From positions 62,001 to 126,000 of the forward strand of contig NZ_ATMI01000040.1 of assembly GCF_000439375.1 (NCBI RefSeq): a DNA stretch of 64,000 bases. Reading direction: 5' to 3'. This document shows positions 58,829 to 64,000 of the stretch, piece after piece. The notes beneath the pieces are model-generated. The model worked only from the letters and a program-made list of their open reading frames with translations. It searched no databases and was not told where the DNA came from. How positions within the stretch are numbered: the stretch's first letter is position 1; each line of letters begins with the position of its first letter. The translations under genes and the position numbers were made by a program. The stretch comes from Tatumella saanichensis. GTDB lineage: Bacteria; Pseudomonadota; Gammaproteobacteria; Enterobacterales; Enterobacteriaceae.

Positions 58829-58875
58829 CAGATTCCAGATTCCAGATTCCAGATTCCAGATTCCAGATTCCAGAT
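58829..58875. repeat. Tandem heptanucleotide repeat (CAGATTC), 6.7 copies
   Basis: Six perfect copies of CAGATTC (58829-58870) are followed by CAGAT. The array starts 34 bp after the last tRNA-Gly gene, in the gap before the convergent aminotransferase gene, and is outside any credible coding frame. Confidence 0.95.
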
Positions 58876-58921
58876 CAGGGATTACCCCTTTTGGCGGCGG
58901 AACACTTTGCCTATTTGAGGG

Positions 58922-58953
58922 CAAAAAAAATCAGCGCACCGCAGTACGCTGAT
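58922..58953 (-). terminator. Intrinsic terminator of the aminotransferase gene
   Basis: On the minus strand ATCAGCG pairs with CGCTGAT across a 10-nt loop, followed by eight T residues (stem 58930-58953, T-run at 58923-58930). Confidence 0.9.
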
Positions 58954-58984
58954 CATCCTTTTACCGCCGATCGGGAGACCCGTT

Positions 58985-59842
58985 TTAGGCTGGAACTTTA
59001 TCCGACGCTAAAGTAAATTCCTGATACAGTTCACGGGCACGGGCACAAATTGGGCCACGTGGCAGTTCACGGTCTTCGATACGGTTGCAGTGCAGCACTT
59101 TGCCGTGGTTACCGGTACTGAAGACTTCATCCGCATTCAACACATCTTCCGGGGTCAAGGTCACTTCTTCAACAGGAATGCCGTCTTCACGTAACAGCTT
59201 AATGACACGCTGACGGGTGATACCGTTCAAGAAGGTGCCGTTAGGAACTGGCGTATAAGCCGTGCCATTCTTCACGATCCACAGGTTGGCGGCAGCAAAT
59301 TCAGCAATATTGCCTTCACCATCCAATACAACTGCGGTGTAGAAACCACGCTTATTGGCTTCACGAAGAATACGCTGGGAATTCGGATACAAACAGGATG
59401 CTTTAGCTTCGGTCGGTGCCATGGTGGCATCTGGACGACGGAATGGACTGAAGGTCGCGCTGAAACCGGTATCTTCTGGCAGGGCAGTTTCAAAGATGTG
59501 CAGGGCGAAGGTAGTGCTTTCTGGATCCGGCAGGATAAAACCACCCGGAGAGAAGAACAATACTTTAATATAGTAATCGGTATCGTGAGGCAGCTTTGCC
59601 AAGCCTTCGTAGACGCGGCTGATAATCTCATCCACGGTCACTTTGGGCTCCATACCCATCGCCAGCGCAGAGTTAATGGCTCGCTGACAGTGAGGTTTCA
59701 GATCAGGGAGATGGCCCTTAACAGCGCGCGCGCCATCAAAAACAGTTGAAGCCATCCATAATGCATGGTCAGTGATGCCGATAGTGGGTTTGTCTTCGGT
59801 GCTCCATTCGCCGTTAGACCAGATTATTTCGCGGTTAGTCAT
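58985..59842 (-). CDS. Branched-chain-type aminotransferase (PLP fold type IV)
   Basis: This 285-residue class IV aminotransferase has an IGITDHALWMASTVFDGARAV start (family substrate loop), the PLP lysine probably in TEAKASCLYPN near residue 145, and phosphate-binding and C-terminal blocks LNGITRQRVIKLL and DEVFSTGNHGKV. It resembles stand-alone branched-chain or D-amino-acid aminotransferases rather than the ilv-operon IlvE (about 309 residues). It is monocistronic and convergent with the tRNA-Gly cluster. It occupies the place of queG in E. coli. Substrate preference cannot be settled by eye. Confidence 0.8.
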   Translation of the reverse strand: MTNREIIWSNGEWSTEDKPTIGITDHALWMASTVFDGARAVKGHLPDLKPHCQRAINSALAMGMEPKVTVDEIISRVYEGLAKLPHDTDYYIKVLFFSPGGFILPDPESTTFALHIFETALPEDTGFSATFSPFRRPDATMAPTEAKASCLYPNSQRILREANKRGFYTAVVLDGEGNIAEFAAANLWIVKNGTAYTPVPNGTFLNGITRQRVIKLLREDGIPVEEVTLTPEDVLNADEVFSTGNHGKVLHCNRIEDRELPRGPICARARELYQEFTLASDKVPA

Positions 59843-60746
59843 TGTATTCCTCAGTACCCATAGTTCCCTGTTTCCAGGGTGCAGATATAATTTATTATTG
59901 AAACTGTTTAGCTAAGAAAATATTAACAGCCAGCACGCACAGTTGACTTCAGCATACCAAGAAAAAGTAGCTGATAAACCCCCCGAGAATGAAAAGGCAG
60001 CGACTAAAAAGTAAATATTTTAATACACCCAATTGGGAAAAAAATGTGCACGGGATAAAGACACATGCCCATCCCTATCGTGAAACCTCTGATATAAGAC
60101 ACAACAAAAGACTTTCTGCAGACTAATACACCCTAATACTAGTAAGCAGCGTGCTAATAGGGAAAGGGTTTAGACAATAAGGATTGAAGAACTTAACGTG
60201 GAGGGGGGAGTTATTCTGAATTGCTTTAACTCAATGATTAATGAATGGGACCTTTACCGGTTTTTATCTGTGTAACAGCCTCACTTTTTTTACCTGACTG
60301 CCGGTAATACTTTCCTAGGTAGGCTATCGAGTCAAAGGGCAGGGATATTAACCGCTGTAATAATAATGGGGTTATTGCGATTATCGTCGTTATGATGGGG
60401 TGACGAGGACTTCCTCTTTACTGATTAACCTTTCGGGCTATTTTGGGATAAGACTGTTTTCTGTGATCGGAGATCCTGACGATCTTTACCTGAGCTCACT
60501 GTCCGGTGCCCGTAGTGGTTAAGGATCACCCACTCAGTGGCTGAGCGATGGCGGTTTTCGCAGCCGCTACAGATTTTCCGGAAAAAATGGCCGAGTGCTG
60601 TTGCTATTCACCAGCACCACCTGCATAATACGCCTCCCCGAAATGCCGGGCACTGGTAAAGCTTTCTGATAAGTCTCAAACAGGTCAGCGTTTCTATTGA
60701 CTATCACCTATTACCTGCCATTTTTCTAGGATCTCTGTAAACAGAG

Positions 60747-60755
60747 TTATCCACA
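60747..60755 (+). promoter_or_regulatory. DnaA box 1 (TTATCCACA)
   Basis: This is an exact match to the high-affinity DnaA box TTATCCACA, in the same orientation as the second box 164 bp downstream. Confidence 0.75.
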
Positions 60756-60889
60756 GTATTCCCTTATCTGCTCACAGCCTTCGTCTTATCCTGTTATTGA
60801 TAGCATATTTTTTTAATTAATTGATTTTATTGTTTATATTTTTATTTTCTCAGTATGTGATTTTAATCATGTTCTGTTTGTATTGATTG

Positions 60890-60902
60890 AATCAAAACGT
60901 TT
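60890..60902 (+). promoter_or_regulatory. IHF-like site
   Basis: AATCAA-AACG-TTT matches the IHF core WATCAA-N4-TTR except at the last base, with an A/T-rich flank. It lies between the two DnaA boxes, 8 bp before the second. Confidence 0.45.
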
Positions 60903-60910
60903 TTTTATTT

Positions 60911-60919
60911 TTATCCACA
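60911..60919 (+). promoter_or_regulatory. DnaA box 2 (TTATCCACA)
   Basis: This is a second exact TTATCCACA, 150 bp before the nnr start. Two perfect boxes within 173 bp are far more than expected by chance in non-origin DNA. Confidence 0.75.
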
Positions 60920-61068
60920 ATGAAAAACGATACGTTAACAAGGCTAGCGAAAGGTGTTTCCACCGGCTTGATTCTGGCGGTTATCCTTATGGCGTAGGGG
61001 GACCGACTCGTTATCTTGGTGGGCTATGTTATCCTCAACTGATACTCACCAGTCTTAAAGGGTCACCT

Positions 61069-62577
61069 ATGTCTGCGTCTAAACAGAGTGTTACGTCTTT
61101 ACCTGCTGGGATCTGGCCGGCGGATCACTTTCCCGCTCTAGAAAAACGGCTGTGTGCGGAAGCACAACTCACTACTCATGAACTGATGTTACGGGCCGGA
61201 ATGGCTGCGTTTACACGGATCCGCGAAAACTGGCCGGATGCGCGCTATTGGCGGATCCTCTGCGGCAGCGGCAATAACGGTGGTGACGGTTATGTGGTGG
61301 CTAGGCTGGCAAAAATGGCCGGTTACCGGGTGACGCTAGTGGCCTGCCAGCAGCAGGAGCCACCGGCCGAAGCAGCGCGTGCTAAGGAAGAGTGGCTAGC
61401 CTGTGGCGGCAGTTGCCGTGATCCTAATGATGCATGGCAGGATCAGGAGGATCTTATTGTTGATGCATTGTTCGGTATCGGACTGAACCGTGCGCCCCAA
61501 GGTGACTATCAGGAGCTGATTGTGGCGGCAAATGATCGCGGTGTGCCGATCCTTGCGCTGGATATCCCTTCGGGACTGCTCAGCGACAGCGGCGCAGTGC
61601 CAGGGGTGGCGATCAACGCCAGTGCAACCCTGACGTTTATTGCCCTGAAAGCGGGCTTACTCACTGGTAAAGCGCGAGAGTATTGCGGCAAACTGTGGTG
61701 TGATCCGCTGGGCTTCAACGCCGAAGATCCTAGGGAGATCCCGCCGATACGACGTTGTGATGCTGGAGATTTGTCACACTGGCTGTCGGGCCGTAAGGCC
61801 ACCGCGCACAAAGGGGATAATGGTCGGCTGCTATTGATAGGCGGCGGCGAAGGTACCGGTGGTGCCATACGCTTATCCGCAGAGTCCGCATTACGCAGCG
61901 GCGCCGGTTTGGTTCGGGTCCTGACTCACCGGGATAATGTTGGCCCTTTACTGAGCGCACGCCCAGAACTGATGGTGGCGGAGGCTACGTTGCAACGCTT
62001 AGATGAGGCACTGGAGTGGGCGGATATGATTGCGATTGGTCCGGGGCTTGGACAGGATCAATGGGGACAGTCACTGCTTTCTAGGGTAAAAAAAAGTAAA
62101 AAACCGGCACTTTGGGATGCCGATGCCCTTAACCTTCTGGCAATCGATCCTGATACACGTCAGAATCGGATCTTGACTCCCCATCCGGGTGAGGCGGCCA
62201 GGTTACTAGGGGTTTCTGTCGCAGAGATTGAACAAGATCGTCTGGGTGCGGTCCGTGAACTGGTCAGCCGCTATGGTGGCGTTGTGGTGTTAAAAGGTGC
62301 CGGCACGCTGGTGGCTTCTGCACAAGGTGAGATGACCATTGCCGATGTGGGCAATCCAGGAATGGCCACCGGTGGGATGGGAGACCTGCTGAGCGGAATT
62401 ATTGCCGCACTTGCTGGGCAAAAACTCTCTCTTTATGATGCAGCCTGCGCGGGGGTTATTGCCCATGGCGCCGCAGCTGATAGTGTCGCTGATGAGTACG
62501 GGATGCGGGGTATGCTAGCCACCGACTTATTGCAACCGTTACGGCGATTTGTTAATCCGGACATGAAATTAAAATAA
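61069..62577 (+). CDS. nnr: Bifunctional NAD(P)HX epimerase / ADP-dependent dehydratase
   Basis: This 502-residue metabolite-repair enzyme restores hydrated NAD(P)H. The N-terminal YjeF_N epimerase domain (residues ~20-215) shows [16 protein letters not shown] and [11 protein letters not shown]. The C-terminal ribokinase-like dehydratase domain shows [42 protein letters not shown] and [16 protein letters not shown]. The ATG at 61069 gives the usual N-terminus; an in-frame ATG at 60883 would add 62 unrelated residues across a DnaA box. It heads the nnr-tsaE-amiB operon, 4 bp before tsaE. Confidence 0.96.
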   Translation: MSASKQSVTSLPAGIWPADHFPALEKRLCAEAQLTTHELMLRAGMAAFTRIRENWPDARYWRILCGSGNNGGDGYVVARLAKMAGYRVTLVACQQQEPPAEAARAKEEWLACGGSCRDPNDAWQDQEDLIVDALFGIGLNRAPQGDYQELIVAANDRGVPILALDIPSGLLSDSGAVPGVAINASATLTFIALKAGLLTGKAREYCGKLWCDPLGFNAEDPREIPPIRRCDAGDLSHWLSGRKATAHKGDNGRLLLIGGGEGTGGAIRLSAESALRSGAGLVRVLTHRDNVGPLLSARPELMVAEATLQRLDEALEWADMIAIGPGLGQDQWGQSLLSRVKKSKKPALWDADALNLLAIDPDTRQNRILTPHPGEAARLLGVSVAEIEQDRLGAVRELVSRYGGVVVLKGAGTLVASAQGEMTIADVGNPGMATGGMGDLLSGIIAALAGQKLSLYDAACAGVIAHGAAADSVADEYGMRGMLATDLLQPLRRFVNPDMKLK

Positions 62578-62581
62578 AAGA

Positions 62582-63058
62582 ATGAAAACCTCTGTAATCG
62601 TGTTACCTGATGAGGCGGCAACGCTGAACTTGGGCGCTACCCTGGCACAGGCGTGCCACAACGCCACCGTTATCTATCTGTATGGTGATCTCGGAGCAGG
62701 AAAAACCACCTTTAGCCGTGGATTTATCCAAGCTCTGGGTCATCAGGGCAACGTTAAAAGTCCGACTTACACTCTGGTTGAACCCTATCAACTGGGGGCG
62801 CGGACCGTTTACCATTTTGACCTCTATCGACTTGCCGATCCTGAAGAGCTTGAGTTTATGGGGATCCGTGATTATTTCGCTGAAGATACCCTGTCGCTGG
62901 TGGAATGGCCGCAACAGGGGAAAGGCTTCCTGCCGGAACCTGATGTGATCATCACAATGAGTTATGTAAATGATTGCCGCCAAGCGGAGCTGGTTGCCTG
63001 CAGCGCCTATGGTGAAACGATTATTGGCTCTGCGGGAGCGGACAACCGATGGGGGTGA
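62582..63058 (+). CDS. tsaE: tRNA threonylcarbamoyladenosine biosynthesis ATPase TsaE
   Basis: This essential cytosolic ATPase works with TsaB-TsaD to make t6A37 on ANN-decoding tRNAs. It has 158 residues (E. coli 153). Walker A is [13 protein letters not shown] near residue 39, and [27 protein letters not shown] and the Walker-B-like [10 protein letters not shown] are conserved. It overlaps the amiB start by 10 bp, which indicates translational coupling. Confidence 0.96.
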   Translation: MKTSVIVLPDEAATLNLGATLAQACHNATVIYLYGDLGAGKTTFSRGFIQALGHQGNVKSPTYTLVEPYQLGARTVYHFDLYRLADPEELEFMGIRDYFAEDTLSLVEWPQQGKGFLPEPDVIITMSYVNDCRQAELVACSAYGETIIGSAGADNRWG

Positions 63059-64000
63059 TGCTGCGGTCTCTTTGGCAGTCAGGGCTGTTGCTGTGGTTAC
63101 TGCTTTTGATCCCCGGAGTGAACCATGCGGCCAGCCTGTCAAATATCAGTGTCGATAATGGCGGCTCTCAAGCCAAAGTCACGCTGCATTTCACCGGAAA
63201 ACCTGACTATTCCTGGTTCCCACTGCACCAACCGGAGAGAGTGGTGATGGATATCAATCAGGCCGGTACCATTAAAGGCCTGCCGCTGAATTTTAGCGGA
63301 GAGAATGTCGTTAAGCGTATTCGTACCAGTAAACCGGTTAATGGCAACAGCTTCCGGCTGGTGTTCGAAGTCACCCAACCGGTCAAAACAGTGACCCGTA
63401 TGGAGACTCAAGGCAACGACTACCAAGTAATTTTCACCCTGCGGGGGAAAAAAGCCAGTCAGGTAGCTGCAGGGAACAGCAGCGCCACCAGTAACCCATT
63501 TGATGGTCAGAACGGCACAGCAGCCACTAATACTAATACCACCACCTATCCCGGTGGCAAAGTGCGTAGCAATGATCAGGTGATTGTTGCGATTGATGCT
63601 GGCCATGGTGGACAGGATCCGGGTGCCACCGGCCAGAATGGCCTAAAAGAAAAAAATGTCACCATTGCGATTGCGCGTAAACTGCAGAAATTGCTAAACA
63701 GTGATCGCATGTTTAAAGCCGTCATGACCCGTAACGGTGATTATTACGTTTCGGTGATGGGGCGTTCAGAGGTGGCGCGTAAAGATAATGCCAACCTGCT
63801 GGTCTCTATCCATGCCGACTCGGCCCCCAGTCATTCGGCAAGCGGTGCCTCGGTGTGGGTGCTGTCTAACCGGCGCGCGAATTCAGAGATGGCAAGTTGG
63901 CTTGAGCAACGGGAAAAGCAGTCAGAGTTGCTGGGGGGAGCCGGTGATTTACTGGCGAATAATCAAGCGGACCCCTATTTTAGCCAAGCAGTACTCGATT
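63049..64000 (+). CDS. amiB: N-acetylmuramoyl-L-alanine amidase AmiB (3' end outside window)
   Basis: This periplasmic zinc amidase splits septal peptidoglycan in cell division, activated by EnvC. The visible 317 residues include a signal peptide ([15 protein letters not shown]), an AMIN domain (~residues 25-125) for septal targeting, a short Thr/Asn linker and the start of the amidase_3 domain. Zinc ligands are in [11 protein letters not shown] and [11 protein letters not shown], and SIHADSAP follows. The proline-rich linker of E. coli AmiB is replaced by an [10 protein letters not shown]-type segment. An in-frame ATG at 63058 is an alternative start. The frame is still open at 64000. Confidence 0.95.
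   Translation, partial: MGVMLRSLWQSGLLLWLLLLIPGVNHAASLSNISVDNGGSQAKVTLHFTGKPDYSWFPLHQPERVVMDINQAGTIKGLPLNFSGENVVKRIRTSKPVNGNSFRLVFEVTQPVKTVTRMETQGNDYQVIFTLRGKKASQVAAGNSSATSNPFDGQNGTAATNTNTTTYPGGKVRSNDQVIVAIDAGHGGQDPGATGQNGLKEKNVTIAIARKLQKLLNSDRMFKAVMTRNGDYYVSVMGRSEVARKDNANLLVSIHADSAPSHSASGASVWVLSNRRANSEMASWLEQREKQSELLGGAGDLLANNQADPYFSQAVLD

Larger units (their letters stand above)
59843..61068. other. 1.2-kb non-coding region with DnaA boxes; candidate datA-like locus
   Basis: No credible gene lies here; in E. coli the queG gene would adjoin nnr. The right part is A/T-rich and contains two perfect DnaA boxes and an IHF-like site. The left part (59843-60700) shows no clear structure apart from the presumed aminotransferase promoter. 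Confidence 0.55.

Noticed and set aside
58829-58875. Short tandem repeats considered as a CRISPR array
   Set aside because: The unit is only 7 bp with no spacers and there are no cas genes; it is a simple sequence repeat.
60700-60925. DnaA boxes considered as a chromosomal or plasmid replication origin
   Set aside because: Only two boxes, no replication-initiator gene, no iterons or A/T-rich 13-mer cluster, and the neighbourhood is not that of oriC (no mnmG/mioC).
60883-61068. 62-residue N-terminal extension of nnr
   Set aside because: The added residues match nothing in the family and run across a perfect DnaA box; the ATG at 61069 gives the expected length.
62603-63142. 179-codon antisense frame over tsaE
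   Set aside because: Shadow of tsaE and the amiB start; no recognisable features.

Overview
The window looks like a chromosomal segment of an enterobacterium (Enterobacterales), roughly 50% GC. The gene order follows the Escherichia coli acs-gltP and fxsA-groSL-yjeI-epmB-efp-ecnAB-epmA-mscM-psd-rsgA-orn-glyVXY-nnr-tsaE-amiB neighbourhoods, with family-specific proteins at their usual lengths. A three-subunit membrane gluconate (or keto-gluconate) dehydrogenase operon, an OprD-type porin and many sugar or amino-acid uptake genes suggest a plant- or fruit-associated genus near Tatumella or Pantoea. That genus call is inference only.

Region 1 (1-9.0 kb) holds the end of a yfaZ-like gene, acs divergent from gltP, murQ, a Fur-box-controlled yncE, and sbmA followed by a secreted ParB-like protein. 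Region 2 (9.0-20 kb) holds the gluconate dehydrogenase operon behind three GntR-type operator-like palindromes, an MFS carrier, tsx, a LysR regulator, an MdtG-like exporter and a divergent POT-family transporter. Region 3 (20-28 kb) holds an unrecognised 52-residue ORF, a YcgR-like PilZ protein, yobA/copC, a purine-salvage set (OprD porin, 8-oxoguanine deaminase, xanthine-type NCS2 permease) and frmRA for formaldehyde detoxification.

Region 4 (28-39 kb) is the most accessory-looking part. A luciferase-like monooxygenase leads a complete polar amino-acid ABC importer operon behind a perfect 19-bp inverted repeat. A LysR gene diverges from a tandem YdcZ-type transporter pair. An Fe(II)/2-oxoglutarate oxygenase leads a MetQ-MetN-MetI-like importer whose ATPase lacks room for the usual regulatory C-terminus. 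A tRNA-Phe gene follows, with its 3' end and terminator duplicated nearby.

Region 5 (39.8-64 kb) is the conserved backbone: dsbD, aspA, fxsA, groSL, yjeI, a DUF1090 gene, the EF-P protein with two of its modification enzymes (epmB, epmA), the entericidin pair ecnA/ecnB (too short for many gene finders), mscM-psd, rsgA, orn, three identical tRNA-Gly genes and nnr-tsaE-amiB. Two things interrupt it. A two-gene HicA-like cassette sits between groL and yjeI. An aminotransferase gene plus a 1.2-kb non-coding stretch replace queG between the tRNA-Gly genes and nnr. That stretch carries two perfect DnaA boxes flanking an IHF-like site and is a candidate equivalent of the E. coli datA locus. No insertion sequence, prophage or CRISPR array was found.
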